From the NCBI GenBank assembly GCA_018400955.1, contig JAGYLH010000027.1:1-37332 (forward strand): DNA of 37,332 nt. The letters are read 5' to 3'. The DNA comes from Bacteroidales bacterium. GTDB taxonomy: Bacteria > Bacteroidota > Bacteroidia > Bacteroidales > F082. The first letter of the stretch is position 1. Each line of letters starts with the position of its first letter. This document shows, one piece after another, positions 25,315 to 33,625 of this stretch. The position numbers were made by a program, and so were the translations under genes. Under the pieces are notes generated by a model. It saw nothing but the letters and a program-made list of their open reading frames with translations. It was not told the origin of the DNA and did not search any database.

Positions 25315-25575
25315 TTAGTTGATTTCAAAAGCTTTCCAGCCCCATTCGTTTTTTGATTTGTTAAAGGAAAGGATGGCATTACCTTGTATTATTTTTTCAG
25401 CAGTAAGTTTGTATTTAGCGATCAGACCTGGATTGACGAAGATGCCATCAGCAAAACCGAAGGTGTTGCCCATAAAAAAGACGGCGTATATGCCTCGTTC
25501 ATCGGAGAAGGAATCTATTGCGATGAAGGGTTTAGCCGTTTTACGAAAATGTGCAATGATTTGGTTCGTTGTCAT
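25315..25575 (-). CDS. Small hypothetical protein upstream of the RecQ-PRTase gene
   Basis: The 86-residue protein (MTTNQIIAHFRKTAKPFIAID ... WGWKAFEIN) has no signal peptide, membrane segment or recognised motif. An ERGIYAVFF stretch recalls GIY-YIG starts, but the other GIY-YIG residues are absent. It is 101 bp ahead of the RecQ-PRTase gene in the same direction and may be the first member of that operon. Confidence 0.45.
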   Translation of the reverse strand: MTTNQIIAHFRKTAKPFIAIDSFSDERGIYAVFFMGNTFGFADGIFVNPGLIAKYKLTAEKIIQGNAILSFNKSKNEWGWKAFEIN

Positions 25576-25700
25576 GGTGCGTCGGGTTGTTCATGTTGCT
25601 GGTAAATGCAGCAAGATGCATTGACTTGTAAAAATAGGAAAAGATTTGTTCGTGCGGAGGCTATTCCACATTAATCGTGCATTATTTTTGATTAATGGTA

Positions 25701-25934
25701 TCAGGTTTTAATCGCTTTATTCAAAACGTTTGCCAAGCGGATGATGTCCTTGGAGCGGACCAGTTTGCTGATCCAGTGAGAGGGGATGCCGGATGTGCCG
25801 TAGGTGAGGCCGGCGAGGGGCTGATCCATTTCGTTTCTCCACCTTATTATTTCATTACCAGGTGATAAACCTGGCATTTCGAAAAAATATTTGAACCACG
25901 AAGAATTATTTAAACCACATAGGGTTGGTTCCAT
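25701..25934 (-). other. Coding-like 77-codon fragment, orphan
   Basis: The minus strand can be read as an open frame ending IIRLANVLNKAIKT after a GTSGIPSHWISKLVRSKD segment. The tail reads like the C-terminus of a real protein. The N-terminal part overlaps the CTATGTGG repeats, so the whole is probably a remnant. The family is unknown. Confidence 0.25.
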
Positions 25935-25978
25935 AAATTTCTATGTGGCTACCTATGTGCCCCCCATGCCTATGTGGT
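25914..25978. repeat. CTATGTGG repeat cluster with inverted ends
   Basis: ACCACATAGG (25914-25923) is the reverse complement of CCTATGTGGT (25969-25978). Two further direct copies (CTATGTGG at 25941, CCTATGTG at 25952) sit between. The surrounding ~500 bp to the acs gene otherwise holds only the fragment at 25701-25934 and A+T-rich leader. Confidence 0.6.
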
Positions 25979-26062
25979 CAAAAAGCATACTTATAGCGGA
26001 TACAAAGCAATCTAATAACATCTAAAGCACATCAAAAAAATACAGCCTATAATTCGTGTATT

Positions 26063-26096
26063 CCGGTAATTCAAAACTGTTTTCTATATTTACCGG
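26063..26096 (+). promoter_or_regulatory. Candidate acs promoter with flanking inverted repeat
   Basis: TATATTTA (26085-26092) is one base off TAnnTTTG, 31 nt before the acs ATG. It overlaps the right arm of a perfect inverted repeat, CCGGTAA (26063-26069) and TTACCGG (26090-26096), with 20 nt between. The arms cover positions where a regulator could control the promoter. Confidence 0.4.
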
Positions 26097-26123
26097 CCAA
26101 ACATCACCTAAAAAAACGATTCT

Positions 26124-28031
26124 ATGGTACCAAAAATTTCTACATTAAGCGGTTATATCTTTGAATATCAAAAGAGTTTTGCCAATCCTACGGGCTTTTG
26201 GGCAAACATCGCCGACACCTTTTTCTGGCGCAAAAAGTATGATCAAGTACTTGAATGGGACTTCAAGAAACCCGAAATCAAATGGTTTGCCAACGGCAAG
26301 CTGAATATTACCGAGAATATTTTCGAACGCCATATGTTCCATCGTGGGGACCAAACTGCCATTATCTGGGAACCCAACGACCCCAAAGAGCAATTTGTAA
26401 AACTCACTTATAATGAATTGTTTAGCAAAGTAAAACAGTTTTCAAATGTGCTGCTTAAGCAAGGCGTGCAAAAGGGTGACCGCATTGCAATATACATGCC
26501 CATGGTGCCTGAACTTGTTATAGCCATGTTGGCATGCGCCCGCATTGGGGCAATCCATTCCATTGTTTTTGCCGGTTTTTCATCTCAATCCCTCGGCGAC
26601 CGCATTGCCGATGCTGGTGCCAAAATACTGATTACTGCCGACGGAGGCTTCAGGGGAACTAAAACCACGCCCATAAAACAGATTTCGGACGAAGCCATGG
26701 ATCAATGTCAATGCGTGGAAAAGGCAATCGTTTTAAAACGAACTGGCGACGACATTCCTATGAAAGCAGGCCGCGATTATTGGTGGCACGAGCTGATGCA
26801 GGAAGTGAACGATACAAATGAAGCAGAAATTATGGATGCCGAAGACCCGCTATTTATCCTTTATACCAGTGGATCAACAGGAAAACCTAAAGGTTTGGTG
26901 CACACCACCGCCGGCTATATGATTTACACGGCTTACACCTTCCGCAATGTGTTTCAATATGGTGATGGCGACACCTATTTTTGTTCGGCAGATATTGGCT
27001 GGATTACCGGGCACAGCTATCTGGTTTACGGTCCGCTGCTGAGCGGGGCAACCACCCTGATGTTCGAGGGCATTCCCACCTGGCCTGATGCTGGACGTTT
27101 TTGGGAGATTGTGGACAAATACAAAGTCAATCAATTCTACACCGCCCCCACTGCAATCCGCTCACTGATGGCACTGGGCATGGAATGGGTTGAAAACAAA
27201 AACCTGGCATCGCTCAAGGTGTTGGGCACAGTAGGCGAACCAATCAACGAAGAGGCCTGGCACTGGTATCACGACCACATTGGCAAAAACCGCTGCCCCA
27301 TTGTTGATACGTGGTGGCAAACCGAAACTGGCGGCATCATGATCAGTCCGTTGGCGGGAATAATCCCTACCAAACCTTCCTATGCCACCCTGCCATTCAT
27401 GGGTATTCAGCCATTGATTGTTGATCCTGAGGGCAAAGAGATGCATGGTAACAGTGTGGAAGGCAATTTGTGTATAAAGTTTCCCTGGCCGGGCATGGCC
27501 CGAACCATTTGGGGCGATCACGAGCGCTTCAGGCAAACTTATTTCAGCACCTACCCTGATCTGTATTTTACGGGGGATGGTGTAAAAAGGGACGAAGATG
27601 GCTATTACCGAATCCTGGGGCGTGTGGACGATGTAATCAACGTTTCGGGGCACCGCATGGGTACTGCCGAAATTGAAAACGCCATCAACGAGCACCCGCT
27701 GGTGAACGAGTCGGCTGTGGTAGGTTTCCCCCACCCGATCAAAGGTCAGGGAATTTACGCCTTTGTGGTTTGCACCGATTACAGCACGGGCGGTGAAGAA
27801 GGCATCCGCCACTCGGTTTTGATGACGGTGAACAAAATTATTGGCCCCTTTGCACGCCCGGATAAAGTATTGATTGTAAAAGGATTGCCGAAAACAAGAT
27901 CAGGAAAGATTATGCGGCGCATCTTACGTAAGATAGCTGAAGGTCAGATGGATAACTTTGGTGACACCACCACCTTGCTCGACCCTGAAGTAGTGAGTGA
28001 GATTGTGGAAGGTGCCAAAAAGATCAGCTAA
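26124..28031 (+). CDS. acs: Acetyl-CoA synthetase
   Basis: Acs makes acetyl-CoA from acetate, ATP and CoA by way of acetyl-AMP. The 635-residue length is normal. It has the AMP-binding P-loop YTSGSTGKPKGL (from Y247), LGTVGEPINEEAWHWY, WWQTETGG (from W397), YFTGDGVKRDEDGYYRILGRVDDVINVSGHRM and the C-terminal LPKTRSGKIMRRILRK. The last motif holds the catalytic lysine (about K595) that is regulated by acetylation in other bacteria. No defects are seen. A palindrome lies in its promoter region. Confidence 0.96.
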   Translation: MVPKISTLSGYIFEYQKSFANPTGFWANIADTFFWRKKYDQVLEWDFKKPEIKWFANGKLNITENIFERHMFHRGDQTAIIWEPNDPKEQFVKLTYNELFSKVKQFSNVLLKQGVQKGDRIAIYMPMVPELVIAMLACARIGAIHSIVFAGFSSQSLGDRIADAGAKILITADGGFRGTKTTPIKQISDEAMDQCQCVEKAIVLKRTGDDIPMKAGRDYWWHELMQEVNDTNEAEIMDAEDPLFILYTSGSTGKPKGLVHTTAGYMIYTAYTFRNVFQYGDGDTYFCSADIGWITGHSYLVYGPLLSGATTLMFEGIPTWPDAGRFWEIVDKYKVNQFYTAPTAIRSLMALGMEWVENKNLASLKVLGTVGEPINEEAWHWYHDHIGKNRCPIVDTWWQTETGGIMISPLAGIIPTKPSYATLPFMGIQPLIVDPEGKEMHGNSVEGNLCIKFPWPGMARTIWGDHERFRQTYFSTYPDLYFTGDGVKRDEDGYYRILGRVDDVINVSGHRMGTAEIENAINEHPLVNESAVVGFPHPIKGQGIYAFVVCTDYSTGGEEGIRHSVLMTVNKIIGPFARPDKVLIVKGLPKTRSGKIMRRILRKIAEGQMDNFGDTTTLLDPEVVSEIVEGAKKIS

Positions 28032-28104
28032 AAGGCGATCGCAGAAAATGGACAATCACGTTATAGATGGCCAGTAAACTATCAAACTTCTAAAGCCAAA
28101 GCCC

Positions 28105-28112
28105 TACCTTTG
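28105..28112 (+). promoter_or_regulatory. Candidate -7 box immediately before the propeller gene
   Basis: TACCTTTG matches TAnnTTTG and ends 5 nt before the ATG at 28118. This predicts a leaderless or nearly leaderless mRNA. Confidence 0.45.
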
Positions 28113-28117
28113 CCGCC

Positions 28118-28993
28118 ATGAAAATGATTGTGCTTTTCCTGATAATTTATTGCTCACAGCATTTGTTATTTGGTCAAATAGAAACTGATTTTGAAGCTAT
28201 TCCGTTAACTTCCACGGAAGAGTTTGCTGCCCATCCTGCTTTTTCCAGCGATGGCTCACAAATTGTTTATTCTTCAGAAAGTAGTGGTTTTGAACAACTA
28301 TTTGTGTTGGATTTAGGTACAAAATCTACAAGGCAACTGACATTTGACCGAGCCAATAGCAGGCATCCGTCATGGCACCCAAATGGTGAGCAGATTATTT
28401 ATGATTCCGATATTAGCGGCAAAAGCCAGCTTTATGCCCTGAACATAGAAAGCGCAACGAGCCATCTGCTTTTCAATCGCAATATTGAGGCGCGTAACGG
28501 ACAGTTTAATTCCCTGGCCAATTTACTCATTTTTACGGGAAAAGGGTCCAACGAAAAAAAATGGAATATTTACAGTTATGACTTCATCTACAACAACCTG
28601 AACAAGATAAGTTCTCATAACAAGGATTGTCATTTTCCAAAATGGTCGCCAGAAGCCGCTTATATCAGTTATCATACCTCAGAAAGTAACAATCAGGTAA
28701 ATGGTCATATAATCCATTGGTATGGCAAACCAGCATTCGACCCCTCATCGAACAACAGCTATATGTCGGATATTTCCTGGTCGCCCAATGGTTATAAAAT
28801 TGTTTTTGTGACGAAAAAGGACGGCATTTACCAATTACTTATCAGCCGGCGCGATGGAACAGAAGTTCAGCTATTGGCCAGCAGCAGCAATGCCATTCAG
28901 CATCCCGACTGGTCGCCCGATGGCAGAAGCATCATCTTTACGCTTGCTGAATCGGCAGACAAGCAAAAGATTTGGTTGCTCATGCTGGAATAA
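28118..28993 (+). CDS. Secreted TolB-like beta-propeller (PD40 repeat) protein
   Basis: The 291-residue protein has a signal peptide (MKMIVLFLIIYCSQHLLFGQ) and then tandem WD40-like PD40 blades: HPAFSSDGSQIVYSSESSG, RHPSWHPNGEQIIYDSD, FPKWSPEAAYISYHT, DISWSPNGYKIVFVTK and HPDWSPDGRSIIFTL. Such propellers act in the periplasm as protein-interaction modules (TolB) or enzyme accessories. The end, KIWLLMLE, is simple, with no T9SS sorting domain. The blades make the fold certain; the role is not known. The prohibitin gene follows after 63 nt with its own promoter. Confidence 0.85.
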   Translation: MKMIVLFLIIYCSQHLLFGQIETDFEAIPLTSTEEFAAHPAFSSDGSQIVYSSESSGFEQLFVLDLGTKSTRQLTFDRANSRHPSWHPNGEQIIYDSDISGKSQLYALNIESATSHLLFNRNIEARNGQFNSLANLLIFTGKGSNEKKWNIYSYDFIYNNLNKISSHNKDCHFPKWSPEAAYISYHTSESNNQVNGHIIHWYGKPAFDPSSNNSYMSDISWSPNGYKIVFVTKKDGIYQLLISRRDGTEVQLLASSSNAIQHPDWSPDGRSIIFTLAESADKQKIWLLMLE

Positions 28994-29006
28994 AGCCTTA
29001 TATTTG
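28976..29006 (+). promoter_or_regulatory. Candidate promoter of the prohibitin gene
   Basis: TTG (28976-28978) and TATATTTG (28999-29006) are 20 nt apart, an excellent match to both promoter elements. The -33 part overlaps the end of the propeller gene. The predicted leader is about 45 nt. Confidence 0.55.
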
Positions 29007-29056
29007 TGGCCATTAAAGCAAAACACTATACACCTAACATATAAATACTTAGTAAA

Positions 29057-29884
29057 ATGAATGAAGAATTAAACTTTAAAAAAATCCTCCCTATTGCCAT
29101 AATCATTGGCGCAGTATTGGTTGTAATTATTTTCTGGAGCCGCATGACAGTCACCATTCCCGGTGGACATGGTGGGGTTTTATTTAAACTGTTTGCCGGC
29201 GGTATTGATACCGAACAAACTTACAGCGAAGGGTTTCACTTTTTAGCCCCCTGGAATAAAATGTATGTTTACGAAACACGGCAGCAGGAAATTGCAGAAG
29301 AGATGAATGTATTGTCTTCCAACGGACTCGAAATCAGCGTGGATTTTTCGGCCTGGTACCAACCCAAATTCGATGAGATTGGCAAATTGCATGCCACCAT
29401 CGGACAGGAATATTTACGGCGTATTATAATTCCCGCATTGCGTTCGGCTGCCCGATCGGTAGTTGGACGTTACACACCGGAGCAAATATACTCAAGCAAA
29501 CGCGATGCTATCCAGGTGGAAATATTTGATGAAACCCGTACCCTGCTCGACGAAAGGCATGTGCAGATAAACCAAATTCTGATCCGCTCAATCACCCTGC
29601 CACCTACCATCAAAACGGCTATCGAAAGCAAGCTCAAGCAAGAGCAGGAAGCCCTTGAGTACGAGTTTAAACTGGACAAAGCTTTGCAGGAAGCTGAACG
29701 CCAACGCATTGATGCAGAAGGAAAAGCCATTGCCAACAAAATTCTTAGTGCCTCTATAACCGAGCAGATTCTTCGCGAAAAAGGCATTGAAGCAACGTTG
29801 GAGTTATCCAAGTCGCCCAATACAAAAGTTGTTGTTATCGGCAACAAAGATGGGCTGCCTCTTATTTTGGGTGACACCAAGTAA
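29057..29884 (+). CDS. Prohibitin/SPFH-family membrane protein
   Basis: The 275-residue protein has one N-terminal membrane segment (about 10-28, ILPIAIIIGAVLVVIIFW). The SPFH domain follows from VTIPGGHGGVLFKLFAGGIDTEQTYSEGFHFLAPW to QIYSSKRDAIQVEIF, where the prohibitin signature stretch ETRQQEI is visible. A coiled-coil tail rich in Glu/Lys/Gln follows (KLKQEQEALEYEFKLDKALQEAERQRI), then the usual VVVIGNKDGLPLIL end. Prohibitin-like proteins form large ring scaffolds in the membrane and affect protease and lipid organisation. No partner is seen here. Confidence 0.9.
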   Translation: MNEELNFKKILPIAIIIGAVLVVIIFWSRMTVTIPGGHGGVLFKLFAGGIDTEQTYSEGFHFLAPWNKMYVYETRQQEIAEEMNVLSSNGLEISVDFSAWYQPKFDEIGKLHATIGQEYLRRIIIPALRSAARSVVGRYTPEQIYSSKRDAIQVEIFDETRTLLDERHVQINQILIRSITLPPTIKTAIESKLKQEQEALEYEFKLDKALQEAERQRIDAEGKAIANKILSASITEQILREKGIEATLELSKSPNTKVVVIGNKDGLPLILGDTK

Positions 29885-29948
29885 AACACAGGTTTAAATT
29901 AAAACAGAAAGGTTGGGTTTGGCTTTTCTGACAAGTAAAGTCTTATGC

Positions 29949-29997
29949 TATTGCCATTTTCAGGCTTGCCTTTTAAGGTGATCTGAAAATGGCAATA
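29949..29997. repeat. 15-bp perfect inverted repeat between prohibitin gene and smpB
   Basis: TATTGCCATTTTCAG (29949-29963) and CTGAAAATGGCAATA (29983-29997) are exact reverse complements around a 19-nt loop. No T-run follows, so it is not a standard terminator. A weaker hairpin (CAGAAAG/CTTTTCTG, 29905-29930) lies closer to the prohibitin stop. Confidence 0.7.
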
Positions 29998-30016
29998 CTT
30001 GTATTGTCAATCCCCT

Positions 30017-30048
30017 ATTGAACCATTTCGCATAATCAATTACCTTTG
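30017..30048 (+). promoter_or_regulatory. Candidate promoter of smpB
   Basis: ATTG (30017-30020) and TACCTTTG (30041-30048) are 20 nt apart. The -7 box ends only 8 nt before the ATG at 30057, giving a very short or absent leader. Confidence 0.55.
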
Positions 30049-30056
30049 CAGCCCAA

Positions 30057-30506
30057 ATGAAAGAGCAAGTACGCATAAAAAACCGCAGAGCCAGCTTTGA
30101 ATATTACCTTCTGGAAAAATTCATTGCAGGCATTGTCCTTACCGGGACCGAGATAAAATCGATCAGGCAGGGAAAGGCGAGCTTATCGGAAGCGTTCTGT
30201 GTTTTCAACCAGGATGAATTGTTTATTAGGGAAATGCATATTGCCGAATATAAATTTGGCACACACAACAACCATGAGCCCAAGCGCGACCGCAAGCTGC
30301 TGTTGAACGCGCGTGAATTGAAAAAACTACGTACAAAATTCAACGAAAAAGGTTTGGCCATCATTCCTGTGCTTATGTTTATCAATGAAAAAGGTTTGGC
30401 TAAAGTTGAAATTGCCCTGGCCAAAGGAAAACACCATTACGACAAGCGCGAATCGCTGAAAAAGAAAGACATGAAACGTGAAATTGACAGGCATACAAAT
30501 AATTAA
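30057..30506 (+). CDS. smpB: SsrA-binding protein SmpB
   Basis: SmpB binds tmRNA and brings it to stalled ribosomes for trans-translation. The 149-residue protein has the family hallmarks IKNRRASFEYYLLEKFIAGIVLTGTEIKSIRQGKASLSEAF and HEPKRDRKLLLN. The KKLRTKFNEKGLAIIPV section and the C-terminal basic tail KGKHHYDKRESLKKKDMKRE, which enters the ribosomal A site, follow. The next gene starts 2 nt after the stop. Confidence 0.96.
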   Translation: MKEQVRIKNRRASFEYYLLEKFIAGIVLTGTEIKSIRQGKASLSEAFCVFNQDELFIREMHIAEYKFGTHNNHEPKRDRKLLLNARELKKLRTKFNEKGLAIIPVLMFINEKGLAKVEIALAKGKHHYDKRESLKKKDMKREIDRHTNN

Positions 30507-30508
30507 AT

Positions 30509-31036
30509 ATGATGAATAAAATAGCATTGCTGCTGATCCTGTTCTTTTCGGGCATGCAGCTAAACATAGCCCAGGAATCAATAAACTGGATTACACTGGA
30601 GCAAGCCGAAACAAAACTTGCCTCGGAGCAGAAAAAAATCCTCGTTTATATGTTTACCGAATGGTGTGGCTGGTGCAAGAAGATGGATCGCGAAACCTTC
30701 AACAACCCGGCAATTATTGATTATATCAACAAGCATTTTTATGCCATAAAGTTTGATGCAGAAAGTGCTGATACCCTTTTCTTTAAGGGAAGGAGTTTTG
30801 TAAACCACAATCCGGGCCAAAAGCGTCAATACCATGAACTGGCAAAAGCGCTGATGCAAGGCAAAATGTCATTTCCCTCCGTCGTCTATCTGAATGAAAT
30901 GATGAATGGCATCACAGTAGTACCCGGCTTTTTTCCTGCTGCCAGGTTTGAGCCTGTAATACACTACTATGGAACAGATGCTTATAAATCTGTAGATTGG
31001 GAAAAATTTGACCAAGAATTTGATGGCAGTCTTTAA
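30509..31036 (+). CDS. Secreted thioredoxin-fold protein
   Basis: The 175-residue protein has a signal peptide (about 1-21, ending NIAQ). A thioredoxin-7/DUF255-like domain follows with the active-site FTEWCGWCKKMDRETF (C53, C56), the conserved cis-Pro region FPSVVYL, and a further strand around VVPGFFP. It probably acts in the periplasm as a disulfide reductase or isomerase. The length is typical of Bacteroidota envelope thioredoxins. It is coupled to smpB (2 nt), although the functions are not obviously related. The start could be one codon later (30512). Confidence 0.85.
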   Translation: MMNKIALLLILFFSGMQLNIAQESINWITLEQAETKLASEQKKILVYMFTEWCGWCKKMDRETFNNPAIIDYINKHFYAIKFDAESADTLFFKGRSFVNHNPGQKRQYHELAKALMQGKMSFPSVVYLNEMMNGITVVPGFFPAARFEPVIHYYGTDAYKSVDWEKFDQEFDGSL

Positions 31037-31039
31037 AGG

Positions 31040-31602
31040 CTATAGGCCAAAACCGAATCCAATGCGGAACACCGGATTTGAATAGGGGGAATTGATGGAT
31101 TCGTTCAGATTGTAAAGCACCATAAATATACCATAGGCATTTGCCGAAAAGTATTGCCTGTAGCCGCCACCTAAAAACACCGCTTTAGGTTGATCCTGTC
31201 CAGCTTATCAATCTGCTGGCTGGCATTATTGATAAAAAACCCTTCGAAACTTAAAAGCTCATATTCTGCATGCGCAAACAACCCCGGTAAATGTCGTAAT
31301 TCACATAAGGCCTGCCACCATAGCTATGGGAATTCAATCTGATCCCAAATTGCTTGATGCTGTAAAATTATACAACAACCTGACCCCTGTTTCCAATTTA
31401 GGTGTTAAACGGTAACCAATAGTTGGCGACAGCTGAATACTGCTTCCATAAGTGGAAAATCCCATTCCAAAACCTCCGCCAAAACCCATTTGCTTTGGAA
31501 ATCCTCATCCCCATAGCGCATACTACCCTGTGCCTGAAGTTTATTGGCACCCATGCAAAGTAATAGGACGGTGAGCAAAATTGTAAACTGTGATTTGATC
31601 AT
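31040..31602 (-). pseudogene. Decayed outer-membrane protein gene
   Basis: The ATG at 31602 begins a signal peptide (MIKSQFTILLTVLLLCMGANKLQAQ). The frame shifts within 20 codons (near 31505-31480). Barrel strands continue in other frames: MGFGGGFGMGFSTYGSSIQLSPTIGYRL then ETGVRLLYNF, then after more shifts RPYVNYDIYRGLFAHAEYELL and GGGYRQYFSANAYGIFMVLYNL, ending FRIGFGFGL and a stop at 31040. Taken together this is an outer-membrane barrel of the small ~190-residue type, broken by at least three frameshifts. Confidence 0.75.
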
Positions 31603-31770
31603 TTACTAAAAATTAAAAACACACTACAAAACTAAACATAATGCTCCATATCAAACCTTACAAAAGGCACAACAATGCACATAAAGGCGATTTCTGCATA
31701 AAAATAATCATACGGACCATATTGTGCAGTCCTATCATGCATCGCGACCTTACCTGATTAACTCACAAAA

Positions 31771-31900
31771 TCTCTCGCCAAGCCGCAGTCGCAAAGAATA
31801 AGCATTTTCACTTGAAAATCATGGGAATATTTTTTTATTGGTTTTAAGCTTGTTTAATATCTATTTTATTTCTGTTCAACGCTTTGCGTCTTCGCGAGAT
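31771..31900. repeat. Spaced inverted repeat of CGCAAAG-type motif
   Basis: TCTCTCGCCAAGCCGCAGTCGCAAAG (31771-31796) has an imperfect complement in GCTTTGCGTCTTCGCGAGAT (31881-31900). The pair resembles the CTTTGTG repeat at 19251-19342. The 360-bp stretch from 31603 to 31963 holds only this and A+T-rich DNA. Confidence 0.55.
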
Positions 31901-31963
31901 GAATTTTTCAGGCTATAAAATTCTTTTCAACTGGGCCACAGGCAACACGAAAAAAAAAGGCAT

Positions 31964-32815
31964 TTACCATTTCACAAACAAACCCAAATCCATTTCTAAC
32001 CTGCTGAACGAATGTTTTGGCGTTTTCACCAAATCTGAAACTTCATTATCTGTTGTCCATGTTTGCAGTGTGCGTTCGTAATTGACACGCCGCTTCGCAT
32101 AGAAAAAGCTTGACCCCGCCAATACACCTACAGAAGTATTCTTGACTCTAAAAATAATCAAACTTGCAGCTATTTTTGGGTTAATATAGGGTTGAAAAGC
32201 CATTTTGGTAGCATAATGGTGGAGTTGTCGCTCGTTAGAAAGTTTCTTTTTTAGCGGAAAAACGTCAGTTTTCCTCAGGAATGATGACAATCCCACATCA
32301 AATTTAACGGTTGTTGAAAAGTTTTCTGTGTTTATGGGTATAAAAACAGGCGTAAGATAAAAGCCAAGGTCATATTGTTTCCATTGTTTCTCATTTTCAT
32401 CAACGAGGTAATAATCAGGATATTTGTCTGATATAAAACGTTCAAAATTTGAGATGTAGTTTTTGTAAAGCATGGTTCCTGCACCCACACTTATCAACCT
32501 ATTTATTTGGTGATAAACAGCTATATCAAAATTGTCAGGCAAAAGATCGCTCATTACCAATAGCCTGATATCCATAGTGGTTTTTGTATCGATTTTGAAT
32601 TTGTAGCCAATTTTCACAATTTCATAATCAACAAAATAATCTGATTCAGCATCCATATAGTTTAGAAAATCCAAATCGTTGCCAACAGCATATTGCTTTA
32701 CTTTGAGGTTAGCACCTCCAAAAGTAAATGAGAATGCCTTGTTGCCGGCCCCAGGGTTTTGAGCTGATGCACTTATGCTTAACAATAACAGCGTGAAGGC
32801 AATCAATTGTTTCAT
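31964..32815 (-). CDS. Hypothetical secreted protein, possibly outer-membrane
   Basis: The 283-residue protein has a signal peptide (MKQLIAFTLLLLSISASAQ). The mature part has many aromatic alternating strands (KAFSFTFGGANLKVKQYAV, YFVDYEIVKIGYKFKI, TTVKFDVGLSSFL, FSRLEMDLGLFVKW), which would suit a 10-12 strand barrel with a terminal aromatic residue. No family was recognised. The ATG at 32815 is preferred over the TTG just before it. It follows the lipoprotein gene by 3 nt in the same operon and is likely its partner. Confidence 0.6.
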   Translation of the reverse strand: MKQLIAFTLLLLSISASAQNPGAGNKAFSFTFGGANLKVKQYAVGNDLDFLNYMDAESDYFVDYEIVKIGYKFKIDTKTTMDIRLLVMSDLLPDNFDIAVYHQINRLISVGAGTMLYKNYISNFERFISDKYPDYYLVDENEKQWKQYDLGFYLTPVFIPINTENFSTTVKFDVGLSSFLRKTDVFPLKKKLSNERQLHHYATKMAFQPYINPKIAASLIIFRVKNTSVGVLAGSSFFYAKRRVNYERTLQTWTTDNEVSDLVKTPKHSFSRLEMDLGLFVKW

Positions 32816-32818
32816 CAA

Positions 32819-33448
32819 TCAAGGCGTTATGATAGTAAATGTTTCTGAAAAACAAATGATTTGCCTGCCATTGTCGAGGGTTATATCAACCCTGAAACCA
32901 GCCATAGTGTTGCGAACCGGTTTTGTAAACACCAACTGAACAGTTCCTCTCGGTTCGTATTGCTCGCCATTTAATTTGGAGATGGCATAATCCAACCCTT
33001 TGTACAGGTCGAAATCACTCCCCGCATAGAGCATCAGGCCTGTTACATCATCACCAGCTTTTATGTCGCTGTCAATATCAAACAGGGTTTTGATTTTCAA
33101 TTGATCCACCTTGTTAAGAGGCTTAAAATTTTCTGCTATTGAAAGGGCATTAGCCTTGGAAAAGGCAAAAAAGCCCCTTGGATTGTTGGCAACAAAAACA
33201 TCATAAAGAAAAGCTGAGTCGTACAACACCAGGTTAAATGCCACAGCATCAGAGTACATGGTATCAACGCTATTAAATCTAGGCATATACCTGCCGCTAT
33301 TATCAATCCCCACCACCTTGGCCATGTTATAATCCATTGTAATGGGCGGGGGCGGTGTGCAGCTTACGAAAACCCGAAATGCCAATCCCACCAAAAGGAT
33401 AAGGGCAATTTTCAAAAACAGTGAATGCTTAAAATGCTCTGTTTTCAT
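32819..33448 (-). CDS. Hypothetical lipoprotein
   Basis: The 209-residue protein has a basic start and hydrophobic core (FLKIALILLVGLAFRVFVSC), with the likely lipobox Cys at residue 30 and a CTPPPP mature start. No domain is recognised. The region around residues 60-110 has strand-like YLYDSAFLYDVFVA. The end reads GFRVDITLDNGRQIICFSETFTI, an Ig-like strand pattern. It is the first of the two-gene operon with the secreted protein downstream. Pairing of a lipoprotein with an outer-membrane protein is usual in this phylum. No function is proposed. Confidence 0.6.
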   Translation of the reverse strand: MKTEHFKHSLFLKIALILLVGLAFRVFVSCTPPPPITMDYNMAKVVGIDNSGRYMPRFNSVDTMYSDAVAFNLVLYDSAFLYDVFVANNPRGFFAFSKANALSIAENFKPLNKVDQLKIKTLFDIDSDIKAGDDVTGLMLYAGSDFDLYKGLDYAISKLNGEQYEPRGTVQLVFTKPVRNTMAGFRVDITLDNGRQIICFSETFTIITP

Positions 33449-33625
33449 TGAAACCTACATTTTTGGCCTACCTGATTACTATTTTTTTTCATTGACGAAG
33501 TCACCTGCAAGCTTCCTAATACGTTTCTTTTGTTTATAATTCAAGTTCAATTAACCAGTGCAAATGGTGAATCGCTTTTTAACAAGATTATACACAAAGA
33601 TACTTCAACATTATGCTTTCAACAA

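Noticed and set aside
25315-25575. GIY-YIG nuclease
   Set aside because: Only an ERGIYAV stretch fits. The YIG half, the catalytic Arg and Glu, and the expected spacing are absent.
27162-27812. 216-codon minus-strand ORF inside acs
   Set aside because: It is antisense to strongly conserved acs codons; the open frame is a codon-bias shadow.
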